DNA of 64,000 bases from Olsenella profusa (GTDB taxonomy: Bacteria; Actinomycetota; Coriobacteriia; Coriobacteriales; Atopobiaceae), in assembly GCF_016900315.1 (NCBI RefSeq), contig NZ_JACSNQ010000007.1, positions 25,693-89,692 on the forward strand, written 5' to 3'. Below the pieces are notes generated by a model. It ran no database searches, was not told the origin of the DNA, and saw only the letters and a list, made by a program, of their open reading frames with translations. Within the stretch, counting starts at the first letter, position 1; every line of letters starts with the position of its first letter. Below are positions 16,841 to 25,246 of the stretch, piece after piece. A program made the translations under genes and the position numbers.

Positions 16841-17953
16841 CTAGGCCGCACCGAGCGACCCCGGGCCTCCCCCTCTGCGCCCCCGCTGCACGATGCCGCC
16901 GCCGAGGCAGCAGAGCCCGTCGTAGACCACGGCAGACTGCCCGGGAGCCACGGTGCGCACCGGTTCGTCGAAGCGCAGCGTGGCCGTCCCGTCCGGCCCC
17001 ACGGCGAGAAGGACCTCGCGCAGCTCGCCGGTGTGGCGCGTCCGCACGAGGTAGCGCCCCTCCGCGGGCGGCTCGCCTGAGACCCAGCGCGTGTCGGCGA
17101 GCGCGAGCTCGCGCGTGAAGAGCGCCGGGCTGTCATGGTCGGCCGTGACGTAGACGACGTTCTTCTCGACGTCGGTGGAAACCACGTAGCGCGCCGGGCC
17201 GCCCCCGAGGTCGAGCCCCTTGCGCTGGCCCACGGTGAAGAGGAAGGCGCCGTCGTGGCGGCCGAGCACCCGGCCGCTCTCCCACTCCACGATGTCGCCG
17301 GCGCGCCGCTCCAGCGCGTCGAGCAGGAAGGTGCGGATGCCCACCGGACCCACGAAGCAGATGCCGTCGGAGTCCGGCTTGTTCTCCACGCCCAGGCCGC
17401 GCTCGGCGCACATGCGGCGCACCTCGGCCTTGCTCGCGATGTCCCCCACCGGCAGGAGCGCGCGGGAGAGCGCCTCCTCGCCCACGCGCCACAGGAAGTA
17501 GGTCTGGTCCTTGTGCTCGTCCCGCGCGCGCAGCAGGCGCACGCGGCCGTCCTGGCCGCGCTCCACACGCCCGTAGTGGCCCGTGGCCACGAAGTCCGCC
17601 CCGCGCTCCAGGGCGCGCTCGGCGAACGTGCCGAACTTGATCGTCTGGTTGCACATGACGTCGGGGTTGGGGGTGTAGCCGTGGGCGTAGGCGTCCACGA
17701 GGTAGTCCACCACCGTGGATCGGTACTCCTCCTCGAAGTCCCAGACCTCGAGCTCCACGCCCAACGTCACGGCCACGCGCTCGGCATCGGCGAGCTCGTC
17801 GGCCCAGGGGCAGCGAAAGCCCGGCAGGTCGCGCGACCAGTTGCGCATGTAGACGGCCGTGACATCGTAGCCGGCCTCCACCAAAAGCGCGCAGGCCAGC
17901 GCCGAGTCCACGCCGCCGGAGAGGCCGCAGAAGACGCGCGCGCCGCCGCTCAT
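16841..17953 (-). CDS. mnmA: tRNA-specific 2-thiouridylase
   Basis: 370 residues. The ATP-pyrophosphatase PP-loop SGGVDS is at ~11-16, and the two catalytic cysteines are visible in DVMCNQ and GICFVG. The enzyme adds sulfur to U34 of Lys, Glu and Gln tRNAs using persulfide handed over from a cysteine desulfurase. That partner is the next gene upstream, whose stop overlaps this ATG by 4 bp (17950-17953). The C-terminus has a short Gly/Arg-rich tail. One copy of the 12-bp word lies within the gene (17003-17014). Confidence 0.95.
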   Translation of the reverse strand: MSGGARVFCGLSGGVDSALACALLVEAGYDVTAVYMRNWSRDLPGFRCPWADELADAERVAVTLGVELEVWDFEEEYRSTVVDYLVDAYAHGYTPNPDVMCNQTIKFGTFAERALERGADFVATGHYGRVERGQDGRVRLLRARDEHKDQTYFLWRVGEEALSRALLPVGDIASKAEVRRMCAERGLGVENKPDSDGICFVGPVGIRTFLLDALERRAGDIVEWESGRVLGRHDGAFLFTVGQRKGLDLGGGPARYVVSTDVEKNVVYVTADHDSPALFTRELALADTRWVSGEPPAEGRYLVRTRHTGELREVLLAVGPDGTATLRFDEPVRTVAPGQSAVVYDGLCCLGGGIVQRGRRGGGPGSLGAA

Positions 17954-19266
17954 CGCACGGCCCCCTGGCCCGCCCACTGGGCGCGCAGCGCGCGCACCCG
18001 CGCCCCCTGGCCCGCGTCGTCCAGGCCCAGGCGGGCCATCTCGGCGCGCACGCAGCGCACGATGGCCGCGGCGGCAAAGTCCACGTCCGCCTCCGTCGTC
18101 GGGCGCCCCAGCGTGAGGCGCAGGCTCCCCTCGGCGAGCGGCCGGGGCATGCCGATGGCGTCGAGCACGTGGGAGACGCGCATGCGGCTTGCCGCGCAGG
18201 CCGAGCCCGTGCCCACGCTCACCCCCATGCGCTCCAGCGCGATCACGAGCCGACGTGCCTCGATCCCCGCAAAGGCGACGCTCAGCAGGCCCGGCAGACA
18301 GCGCTTGGGGTTGGAGGGCCCGGACGCCACCGTCCACGGCAGCTCGGCGAGAAGCGCGCGGCGCAGCCGCTCGCGCAGGGCGGCAAGGCGGCGCACCTCG
18401 TCCGCGCGGCGCTCGCACGCGAGCTCGAACGCGCGCGCAAACCCCACGACGCCCGCCACGTTCTCCGTCCCGGAGCGCACGCCGCCCTCCTGGCCGCCGC
18501 CGTAGACGAGCGGGCGCAGCCGCACGTCGTCGGAGGCGTAGAGGGCGCCCACCTGCTTGGGCCCGTAGAGCTTGGCGGCCGAGAGCGTCATCAGGTCGAC
18601 CCCGAGCGAGCTCACGTTCACCGAGAGCGCGCCGGCCGCCTGGGAGGCGTCCGTGTGCAGGTAGAGGGGGGTCCTCTCGCCCGCCTCAAGGCGCCGGGCG
18701 CGCTCTGCGGCCACCACGCGCGAGATCTCGCGCACCGGCTGCACGCAGCCCAGCTCCCCGTTTGCGAGCTCCACGGAGACGAGCTCGGTGTCCGGGCGGA
18801 TGGCGCGCGCCACCGCCGCGGGGTCAACGATCCCGTCCGCGCCCACGCGCACCGTGCGGCGCGCGTGGGTGGAGGCGCAGGCGAGCACGCTCTCGTGCTC
18901 GATGGCGTCCACCACCACGTGGCCCTCCACGGCCGCGAAGGCGAGGTTGTTGGCCTCGGTGGCGCCGGCCGTGAAGACCACGTTGTCCGGGCGCGCCCCG
19001 ATGAGGCGGGCCACGGTCCCGCGGGCACGCTCGACGTCGTCGCGCACCTCGCGAGCGCGCGCGTAGGGCGCCGAGGGGTTCCAGAACCGCTCCGTGAGGT
19101 AGGGCAGCATCACGGCGGCCACCTCGGGGTCGACCGGCGTGGCGGCCGCGTAGTCAAGGTAGACCTCGCGCACCGGGGCGCCGGCGCCGGGGGCGGCGGG
19201 GGTGCCACACGCAGCCCGCAGGTCCTTCTCGCCCTCCGGCCGCAGGTCCTTCTCGCCGGGCGTCAC
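17950..19266 (-). CDS. Cysteine desulfurase (NifS/IscS family) with a repeat-bearing N-terminal extension
   Basis: 438 residues. A PLP-dependent enzyme that takes sulfur from cysteine to form a persulfide. Marks: YLDYAAATP near the start of the fold, GATEANN, HTDASQAAG, the PLP Lys in SAAKLYGPK, and the reactive Cys in GTGSACAASRM. It feeds MnmA, to which it is coupled. The GTG start overlaps the previous stop (GTGA). About 33 residues precede the fold and begin TPGEKDLRPEGEKDLR, a duplicated GEKDLR produced by two copies of the 12-bp word (19222 and 19246). This extension is not part of the family and looks like added DNA. Confidence 0.93.
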   Translation of the reverse strand: MTPGEKDLRPEGEKDLRAACGTPAAPGAGAPVREVYLDYAAATPVDPEVAAVMLPYLTERFWNPSAPYARAREVRDDVERARGTVARLIGARPDNVVFTAGATEANNLAFAAVEGHVVVDAIEHESVLACASTHARRTVRVGADGIVDPAAVARAIRPDTELVSVELANGELGCVQPVREISRVVAAERARRLEAGERTPLYLHTDASQAAGALSVNVSSLGVDLMTLSAAKLYGPKQVGALYASDDVRLRPLVYGGGQEGGVRSGTENVAGVVGFARAFELACERRADEVRRLAALRERLRRALLAELPWTVASGPSNPKRCLPGLLSVAFAGIEARRLVIALERMGVSVGTGSACAASRMRVSHVLDAIGMPRPLAEGSLRLTLGRPTTEADVDFAAAAIVRCVRAEMARLGLDDAGQGARVRALRAQWAGQGAVR

Positions 19267-20249
19267 TGCATGCCTCCCGTGGCCTCGTCCTCGCTCATCG
19301 TGTTGCCGTTCTCGTCGAGGACCAGGTTGCCGTTCTCGTCCACGAGGTCGCGCTGGCCGCCGATCTTGAGGTTCTCAAAGCGGCCGGCGATGAACTCGTC
19401 GTTGTAGTTGGTGTCCACCCACTCCTCGAAGGCGTTGGACGGCGGCACCCCGGCGTCGCGCGCGGCCTTGCGGTTGAAGCACACGAGCGTCATGGCCACG
19501 TCCGCCACCAGGTAGACCGCCACGAGCGTCACGAAGATCGCCTGGCGGCGCGTGGTGGGCATCCCGATGGTGTAGAGCAGCCGCGGCATGACCAGCTTGC
19601 ACCATGCGAGCCCCAGAAGGCCCCAGAACAGCAGGAAGCGCCAGGCCACCCACTGCGTGATGTGGTCGGGCAGATGCAGGTAGGTCCAGGACTCGGCGTC
19701 GAAGAAGGTGGACATGGACCAGCCGGCCAGCTGCTCGAGCAGCCCTCCCACCACGGCCGACACCAGGAAGACCTGCCAGGCCCTGGCGCCCTTGCGGCGC
19801 AGCAGGAAGCTCATGAGCGTCAGCAGCACCGCGCCGAGGCCGTAGAGCGGCGAGAAGGGCCCCCAGACCAGGCCCACGCGGCTCTCCGTGAGGCCGGCCG
19901 AGACGAGCATCCAGACCTCCTCGATGAGCAGCCCCGCCATGGAGCCCACGAAGAAGATGATCACGAGCTGGTACCAGGAGAGGTGCAGGTGGTCGAGGTA
20001 CTCCTCCACCGCCTCGCCCGAGGCGCGCCAGCGGGCGAAGAGCCGTCCCAGGCCGCGCTCGCGCTCGGCACGGGCCAGCTCTCGCTCCAGGACGTCCTCG
20101 GACTCCTCCATCGCCGTCTCGGCGCGCTTGACGTCGTCCTGGTCAAGCTGGTCCCCGTGGGAGAGCCAGTCCCAGAAGAACATCACCACGCGCACGAAGC
20201 CCTGGACCACCAGGAAGAGGAAGACCACGAAGATGAGCGAGAGAAACAT
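19263..20249 (-). CDS. CmpB-type membrane protein (putative ABC transporter permease, PF06541-like)
   Basis: 328 residues. An N-terminal membrane helix (~3-27) is followed by a charged cytoplasmic coiled region (~33-80) and then about five helices (~95-265). The segment GPFSPLYGLGAVLLTLMSF and the ESWTYLHLPDHI region match the CmpB family. The C-terminus is hydrophilic and has a duplicated LVDENGN/LVLDENGN. The stop overlaps the desulfurase start, so all three genes down to mnmA form one unit. The transporter role is a family label; no ATPase or binding protein is adjacent. Confidence 0.7.
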   Translation of the reverse strand: MFLSLIFVVFLFLVVQGFVRVVMFFWDWLSHGDQLDQDDVKRAETAMEESEDVLERELARAERERGLGRLFARWRASGEAVEEYLDHLHLSWYQLVIIFFVGSMAGLLIEEVWMLVSAGLTESRVGLVWGPFSPLYGLGAVLLTLMSFLLRRKGARAWQVFLVSAVVGGLLEQLAGWSMSTFFDAESWTYLHLPDHITQWVAWRFLLFWGLLGLAWCKLVMPRLLYTIGMPTTRRQAIFVTLVAVYLVADVAMTLVCFNRKAARDAGVPPSNAFEEWVDTNYNDEFIAGRFENLKIGGQRDLVDENGNLVLDENGNTMSEDEATGGMQ

Positions 20250-20300
20250 TCGCCAAAGCTCCTAGCAGACGACTCCCATGCGTCCGATCCCGAGGATAGC

Positions 20301-20328
20301 AAAAGGGGCCGGTCAGCTGACCGGCCCC
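20301..20328 (-). terminator. Terminator of tRNA-Gly (first copy)
   Basis: A 24-bp perfect palindrome (20305-20328) followed on the minus strand by TTTT. It lies 10 bp past the tRNA end. Confidence 0.88.
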
Positions 20329-20338
20329 AGAAGGCTCA

Positions 20339-20414
20339 TGGAGCGGGCTACGGGGTTCGAACCCGCGACCTCCACCTTGGCAAGGTGGCGCGCTACCAAC
20401 TGCGCTAAGCCCGC
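20339..20414 (-). tRNA. tRNA-Gly (anticodon GCC), first copy
   Basis: Complete cloverleaf with acceptor GCGGGCT pairing AGCCCGC, anticodon stem CCACC/GGTGG enclosing TTGCCAA (anticodon GCC), TTCGAAC T-loop and encoded CCA. The tRNA is identical to the copy at 21198-21273. Own promoter and terminator. Confidence 0.96.
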
Positions 20415-20427
20415 GACGCGAGAGGTA

Positions 20428-20456
20428 ATACTACGGCAAGCCCCGACGGATTGCAA
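20428..20456 (-). promoter_or_regulatory. Promoter of tRNA-Gly (first copy)
   Basis: On the minus strand TTGCAA (20451-20456) and TAGTAT (20428-20433) are 17 bp apart, with an AAAATTT stretch just upstream. Confidence 0.7.
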
Positions 20457-20584
20457 GCGGAAATTTTCGCGGGAGGTGATTTGGTGCGGGCGGGTGTGCC
20501 GGTTCGTCCCCCGTTTCGCCCGTCCTTCTCGGCCCTCCGGAGAGCTTGTGCGCTGGAGGTCGCTGCGTCTTAGCGCCCTGGTCC

Positions 20585-20880
20585 ATCCGGTCGTTAAGAA
20601 TTGCCGTGCCTTCGAACTGGGGCCGCGCCGGCCGTTAGGAAACGCCGTACGTTAGCGCGCCAGCGCCCCTCGTCCGTTAGAAATCGCCGCACCTTAGTGC
20701 GCCGGAACGCCCAACCGTTAGGAATCGCCGCACCTTAGTGCGTCGTGGGCAAAAGATGCGGCCGTTCCTAACCGAACGGGACCACGGCGACACAAGATGC
20801 GCCGGTTCCTAACGGCGGGGGCGGAACGCGTCATAGACGCCAACCTGGGAGCCATCCTGCGCCAGTCCATAACGGCGGGC
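20585..20880. repeat. Intergenic keyword array C (CCGTTAGGAA type)
   Basis: The 670-bp gap 20415-21084 holds no gene. It contains four direct copies of a CCGTTAGGAA-like word (GTTA at 20593, 20634, 20676, 20717; steps of 41, 42 and 41 bp), then inverted copies (TAAC at 20769, 20810 and 20870; first step 41 bp). In the best direct units the word is followed by CGCAC-CTTA-GTGCG, a small hairpin. Direct and inverted sets face each other as in array A. Copies of the 12-bp word or near-copies follow at 20905-21012. Confidence 0.75.
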
Positions 20881-21050
20881 GGAATGCTGAGGGGCAGAAG
20901 CTTCACAGGACGAGAAGGACCACGAGGACGAGGCGTCGCGGAACGAAATCACGGCGTGCCGAGAGCGGGGCGAGAAGAACCACGGGCCGGAACACCACAA
21001 GCCGAGAAGAACCCGCGACCGCAACCCGGCGCGCCCACAGTCCGCGCACG

Positions 21051-21075
21051 AAAAAGGGCGCCCATCAGGGCGCCC
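21051..21075 (-). terminator. Terminator of tRNA-Cys
   Basis: An 8-bp GC stem (21056-21063 with 21068-21075) with a four-base loop, followed on the minus strand by five T. Confidence 0.85.
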
Positions 21076-21084
21076 ATCTGGTCT

Positions 21085-21158
21085 TGGAGGCGAAGCCCGG
21101 ATTCGAACCGGGGGTCAGGGCTTTGCAGGCCCGTGCCTTACCACTTGGCCACTTCGCC
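21085..21158 (-). tRNA. tRNA-Cys (anticodon GCA)
   Basis: Acceptor GGCGAAG/CTTCGCC, anticodon loop CTGCAAA (GCA), TTCGAAT T-loop and encoded CCA. It lies 39 bp after the second tRNA-Gly and is probably transcribed with it, with a weak hairpin between. Confidence 0.95.
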
Positions 21159-21163
21159 GTATG

Positions 21164-21187
21164 AAAAAGGCCGAACGAGTCCGGCCT
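21164..21187 (-). terminator. Hairpin between tRNA-Gly and tRNA-Cys
   Basis: A 6-bp stem (21168-21173 with 21182-21187) followed on the minus strand by TTTT. It is weaker than the other tRNA terminators and may be leaky or a processing signal, because no promoter fits between it and tRNA-Cys. Confidence 0.6.
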
Positions 21188-21197
21188 GGAGCTCACA

Positions 21198-21273
21198 TGG
21201 AGCGGGCTACGGGGTTCGAACCCGCGACCTCCACCTTGGCAAGGTGGCGCGCTACCAACTGCGCTAAGCCCGC
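21198..21273 (-). tRNA. tRNA-Gly (anticodon GCC), second copy
   Basis: Same sequence as the copy at 20339-20414, including the encoded CCA. It is the first gene of the Gly-Cys unit. Confidence 0.96.
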
Positions 21274-21285
21274 ACGAGCAGGAAT

Positions 21286-21314
21286 ACTATACGGGCCGCG
21301 GCGCCCGCGCGCAA
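21286..21314 (-). promoter_or_regulatory. Promoter of the tRNA-Gly/tRNA-Cys unit
   Basis: Minus-strand TTGCGC (21309-21314) and TATAGT (21286-21291), spaced 17 bp. Confidence 0.75.
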
Positions 21315-21373
21315 GCAGAATCTGACAGAAAGGTGAAGAACCTGTGAAGGCCCAGCTCTGCGGGGGCCGCAAG

Positions 21374-22150
21374 CTAGGCTGGAACGTCCTCCGCGCCTTC
21401 CCCCGCCGAGGCGTCCGCGTGGTCGAAGAGCTTGACGAGACGCACCACCGTGCCCTCGCCCGTGCTCTTGTGCGCGATGGTCACCGAGTCCGTGAGCAGC
21501 CGCATGAGCCGGATGCCGCGCCCGCGCTCGGCGCACGGCCCCGCCTCGGGGGGCTCCTCGTCGTCGGCGAGCTCGTAGCCGCATCCGCAGTCCGCCACGT
21601 CGATGGTCACCCGGTCCGGGTAGGCCGCCACCGTGGCGAGCACCCCTCCCCCGCAGGTGTGGTCCACCGCGTTGCCCAGCGCCTCGCCCGAGGCCAGCTT
21701 GAGGTCAAAGACCTCGTCCGGCGAGAAGGGCAGCGAGGAGAGCAGCCGCCCCATGCGGTCGCGCGCCTCGGAGAGCGCCGCGGCGTCCACGCGAAAGGTG
21801 GTGCGCCAGCGCGGCAGCACCGAGGGGTCGAGCGCGCTCACGGACCGGCGCGCGCCCGCGCGGACGACCGGCATGTAGTCGAGCACCCTCATGCGCCTGA
21901 GAGCCTGGTAGACCTGGGCGGAGACGTTGGTGAGCGAGAGCAGCCCGCCCATGCGGCGCATGCGCCTGAGCTCGGTGAGGATGAGCCCCATGCCGGCGGA
22001 GTCCACGTGCGTGGCCTCGGCCATGTTCACGAAGACGCGCCGGCAGCCGCCCGCCAGGAGGCGGTCAATCTGGCGTCGCACGGAGGGGACCGTCGTCACG
22101 TCGAGGTCCCCGTCCACCACCACGAAGGCTATGTTGACGGAGTCGGACAT
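21374..22150 (-). CDS. STAS-HATPase fusion (anti-anti-sigma domain joined to an RsbW-type kinase domain)
   Basis: About 258 residues. Residues ~5-105 form a STAS domain with the DSAGMG loop whose Ser is phosphorylated in SpoIIAA/RsbV. Residues ~120-250 form a GHKL ATPase domain: N-box ASGEALGNAVDH, G1 box DCGCG, G2 GRGIRLM. Normally these are separate antagonist and kinase proteins; here both are on one chain. It follows the SpoIIE phosphatase gene by 30 bp, so phosphatase and switch are co-expressed. ATG at 22150 chosen; a TTG six codons earlier is possible. No sigma factor is nearby, so the output target is unknown. Confidence 0.85.
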   Translation of the reverse strand: MSDSVNIAFVVVDGDLDVTTVPSVRRQIDRLLAGGCRRVFVNMAEATHVDSAGMGLILTELRRMRRMGGLLSLTNVSAQVYQALRRMRVLDYMPVVRAGARRSVSALDPSVLPRWRTTFRVDAAALSEARDRMGRLLSSLPFSPDEVFDLKLASGEALGNAVDHTCGGGVLATVAAYPDRVTIDVADCGCGYELADDEEPPEAGPCAERGRGIRLMRLLTDSVTIAHKSTGEGTVVRLVKLFDHADASAGEGAEDVPA

Positions 22151-22180
22151 GCCGTTGTTATTCCCCAAAAGGGGCGCTGC

Positions 22181-24490
22181 CTAACCCTGCGCGCCGTCCT
22201 TCTCGCCAGGTGCGTCGTCCTTCTCGCCGGGCGCGCCGCCCTGCACGGCAGGCGCGCCGTCCCACTCGCCGAGCTCGTCGAAGCGCAGGGCCACCATGGC
22301 CACGTCGTCCTCAAGGTTGCGCCCCGTGAAGGCGTCGAGGGTGGCCAGCAGGCGCTCCACGAAGCCGTCGAAGGGCTTGTCGCCCTCGGACTCGCGCATC
22401 ACCATGTCCCGCAGGCCCTCCTCGCCGAAGAAGGCGCCGGAGGGGTCGCGCGCCTCGGTGGTGCCATCGGTGTAGAGCAAAAGCACGTCGCCGGGCTCCA
22501 GGCTCACGAGACCGTCCTGGTAGTTGATGTCGTGGAAGGCGCCCACCACGCCCGACTGCACGTCCAGGATGGAGATCTCGTCGGCGCCGGGGCCGATAAG
22601 GATCGCGGGCGGGTGGCCGGCCGAGCAGTAGCGAATCGTGGCCGCCTCGAGGTCGACGATCCCCACGAAGAGCGTCGCGAAGGTCTCAAGGCGCGAGAAG
22701 CCCAGGAGGAACTCGTTGAGCGAGCGCACCATGCGCGCCGGGGAGAGCCCCTCCCACGCGTAGGCGCCGAGCGCGGTCTTGACGGCCGCGGAGACCGATG
22801 CCGCCTCCACGCCCTTGCCGGAGACGTCGCCCATGATGACGCAGGCGCGCCGGTCCGGCAGGCGGATGAGGTCGTAGAAGTCCCCGCCCACCGAGGCTGC
22901 CTTGGTGGCCGAGGAGTAGACCGCCTGGGCGGTGATGCCGTCGACGCGCTGGAGCTCGTTTCTCATGCCGGTCTGGAGGGCCTGGGAGATGCGCTTGTCC
23001 TGCTCGCGCGCCTCCTCGCCCCGGGCGATGTCGTGCACGTCGCCGGCGAGCACCTGGAGGAAGTCGAGCTCGATGTCGTCGAGCGGCTCGGCACCGTCCG
23101 GGCGCAGCACCATGAAGCAGCGCCGGTGCTCGGAGAGCTCGCCGAGGTCCACGAGGGCGCCCACGCAGGGCTCGCCGAGGCCCCGCAGCGCCGAGAAGAG
23201 CGGCGTGTCAGGCTGGATCGCTACCACGGCCACCCCGTCGCGGCGGCGGTCCCCCACGAGCTCGTCGACGCTCACCGGCAGCTCGCGCGCGCCCGTGAGC
23301 GGCAGCTCGGCCACCGCGAGGTGCTGGTGCTCGTTGGTATGCACGCGCACGAGGGCCGCCTCGAGCTCGTCGGCGGCCTCGGCGAACACCTCGTCGATGC
23401 TCTCGAGCGTGCCGGCGCCCTCGCGCGTGGCGGAGGTGAGCAGCTCCTCGCGGAGCTCGGTGGCAAGCGTGTCGAGCCGGCTCGCGCGCTGGGCGCGCAG
23501 CGTGGTGAAGGCGCCGGCGAGCTGCACGGAGAGGTAGTGGGCCACGGAGTCGAGCAGGCCCGCCTCCTCCTTGAGGATGGGGTGCACGCGCCGCCAGCCC
23601 ACCTCGATGATCGCGATCACGTGCCCGCCGAACCACACCGGCACGGAGACGAAGCTCGTGAACGGCGGCAGCATGTCGGAGCGCATCTTGAGGACCTCGT
23701 GGGTGTCCTCGTTGACCACCTCGCGCGTGGTGAGGCGCCCCTGGCGCAGCGCGCCGCTCGAGGGAGCGCACACCCGCAGGCGCACGGCATGCCCCTCGCG
23801 GATGGCAAGGCGCTCCACGCTGCGCCCGGAGGGCATGAAGCGCGCGACCTTCTCGCCGGCAAGGCCGCTCGAGATGCCGCGCAGGTGAAAGCCGTCCGTC
23901 TCCGCAAGGTAGACGATCGTGCCGTCGGCCTCCATCGTGTCGGTGACCTCCTCGAGTACGCGCTCGAAGAGGGCAGAGACGTCCGTGGAGTCGAGCGTGT
24001 CCAGGACGATGTTGAGCGTGCCGGCAAGGCGGTGGTTTGCGCGGCGCAGGTCCTCGAGCACGCGGGCGCCCTCGCGGTCAACGAGCGCGTCGTCGCTGTA
24101 GTGGCGCGCCACGAGCAGGTAGGTCTCGCCGGGGGCCTGGACGGTCTCGCAGCGCACCCTCACGCGCACGGAGCGGCCTGACGCGCCGCGACAGGACACG
24201 AGCGAGGCCGTGCCGTCCACGGGAAACGGGAGCGCCCGAGCCTCGAAGGGACCGTGCGCCGCCGTCTCGTCGCCAGAGGCCGGAAACACCAGGCGGACGT
24301 CGGTGCCCACCAGGCCGCCCGGGGCGTCGAAGAGCTCGGACGCCTCGTCGTTTGCGAGGAGCACCCTGCCCGCCCCGTCAAAGACGAGCACCGCCTCGCA
24401 GGTGAGCTGCAGGAGGCGCGAGAGCGTCCCGACGAGGCTCCCCTCGCCGATGCCCTCGACGCGCCGCGTGGAAAGTCCCGCCTTCGCCAT
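22181..24490 (-). CDS. SpoIIE/RsbU-type PP2C phosphatase with PAS and GAF sensor regions
   Basis: 769 residues. A PAS-like N-terminal domain (~15-130, VLVFDGAGRVLLANDEA) is followed by two GAF-like regions (~150-330 and ~350-490) and the PP2C-type phosphatase (~530-740) with GGDFYDL, MGDVSGKGVEAA, YCSAGHPPAIL and LYTDGTTEAR. It should dephosphorylate the STAS domain encoded next in the operon in response to a bound signal. No membrane segments, so cytoplasmic. ATG at 24490 after GGGGGAG. The C-terminus ends PGEKDDAPGEKDGAQG, produced by two copies of the 12-bp word (22196, 22217), outside the catalytic domain. Confidence 0.88.
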   Translation of the reverse strand: MAKAGLSTRRVEGIGEGSLVGTLSRLLQLTCEAVLVFDGAGRVLLANDEASELFDAPGGLVGTDVRLVFPASGDETAAHGPFEARALPFPVDGTASLVSCRGASGRSVRVRVRCETVQAPGETYLLVARHYSDDALVDREGARVLEDLRRANHRLAGTLNIVLDTLDSTDVSALFERVLEEVTDTMEADGTIVYLAETDGFHLRGISSGLAGEKVARFMPSGRSVERLAIREGHAVRLRVCAPSSGALRQGRLTTREVVNEDTHEVLKMRSDMLPPFTSFVSVPVWFGGHVIAIIEVGWRRVHPILKEEAGLLDSVAHYLSVQLAGAFTTLRAQRASRLDTLATELREELLTSATREGAGTLESIDEVFAEAADELEAALVRVHTNEHQHLAVAELPLTGARELPVSVDELVGDRRRDGVAVVAIQPDTPLFSALRGLGEPCVGALVDLGELSEHRRCFMVLRPDGAEPLDDIELDFLQVLAGDVHDIARGEEAREQDKRISQALQTGMRNELQRVDGITAQAVYSSATKAASVGGDFYDLIRLPDRRACVIMGDVSGKGVEAASVSAAVKTALGAYAWEGLSPARMVRSLNEFLLGFSRLETFATLFVGIVDLEAATIRYCSAGHPPAILIGPGADEISILDVQSGVVGAFHDINYQDGLVSLEPGDVLLLYTDGTTEARDPSGAFFGEEGLRDMVMRESEGDKPFDGFVERLLATLDAFTGRNLEDDVAMVALRFDELGEWDGAPAVQGGAPGEKDDAPGEKDGAQG

Positions 24491-24552
24491 CTCTCCCCCG
24501 TCCGTACGTGCCCTACGCGCAGAAGCGTAGCACGACGAAGCCGTGCGGGGCC

Positions 24553-24984
24553 CTACTCCTCCTCGTCCGGCACGTAGAGCTCCGCGGCGTCCAGAAAGAC
24601 GAGTCCGGTCTGGGCGAGCTTCACGGCGAGGGGCTCGCCGGAGACCTTGATGAGGTCGACCACACGGCTCCCGAGCGAGCAGCAGTAGGCGTACTCCACG
24701 TTGAGGTCGTAGGAGGCAAGGCGCTCGAGCAGCGCCCCGAAGGCGCCGGGGACGTTCTCCACCTCCACCGCGGCCAGCCTGCTCGTGATGGCGGCGTAGC
24801 CCCTCTCGGCAAGGCGGGCGCAGGCCGTGCGCGGCTGGTCGCAGATGATGCGGACGATGGAGAAGTCGCTCGTGTCGGCAACCATGAACGCGTGGATCTG
24901 GAGGCCCCACTCGCCGAGCAGGCGACACATCTGGGCAAGGCTGCCGGGACGGTTTGGCAGGCTGACGCTGAGCTGGTCAATCAT
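24553..24984 (-). CDS. Tandem ACT-domain protein
   Basis: 143 residues forming two ACT domains (~1-70 and ~72-140), opening MIDQLSVSLPNRPGSLAQM, the classic ligand loop of ACT amino-acid-binding modules. There is no fused enzyme. Such free-standing proteins are usually amino-acid sensors or act on a partner enzyme. ATG at 24984 after GGAGAGGAG. It lies 62 bp before the phosphatase gene on the same strand and may share its transcript. The ligand is not identifiable. Confidence 0.82.
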   Translation of the reverse strand: MIDQLSVSLPNRPGSLAQMCRLLGEWGLQIHAFMVADTSDFSIVRIICDQPRTACARLAERGYAAITSRLAAVEVENVPGAFGALLERLASYDLNVEYAYCCSLGSRVVDLIKVSGEPLAVKLAQTGLVFLDAAELYVPDEEE

Positions 24985-25090
24985 GGCGCGCTCCTCTCCA
25001 AGATAGCCGTTGAGCGCATCATAGGACGCGGAGGCACCCGTCTTCAGCCACGAGCCCGCACGCGAAACCGTCCAGTGACGGTTCGTAACA

Positions 25091-25119
25091 TAAAAGCGGG
25101 CCTCCCTAGGGAGGCCCGC
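25091..25119 (-). terminator. Terminator of tRNA-Leu
   Basis: A 24-bp perfect palindrome (25096-25119) followed on the minus strand by TTTTA. Confidence 0.88.
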
Positions 25120-25128
25120 GAACCCTCG

Positions 25129-25219
25129 TGGTGTCGGAGGCGGGACTTGAACCCGCACGACCTTTTAGTCAGTCACTAGCACCTCAAGCTAGCGCGTCTG
25201 CCAATTCCGCCACTCCGAC
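25129..25219 (-). tRNA. tRNA-Leu (anticodon GAG)
   Basis: A class II tRNA with a long variable arm, acceptor GTCGGAG/CTCCGAC, anticodon stem CTAGC/GCTAG enclosing TTGAGGT (GAG), TTCAAGT T-loop and encoded CCA. Confidence 0.95.
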
Positions 25220-25246
25220 TTGTCACTGCGCTTTCGCGCAAGGGAT

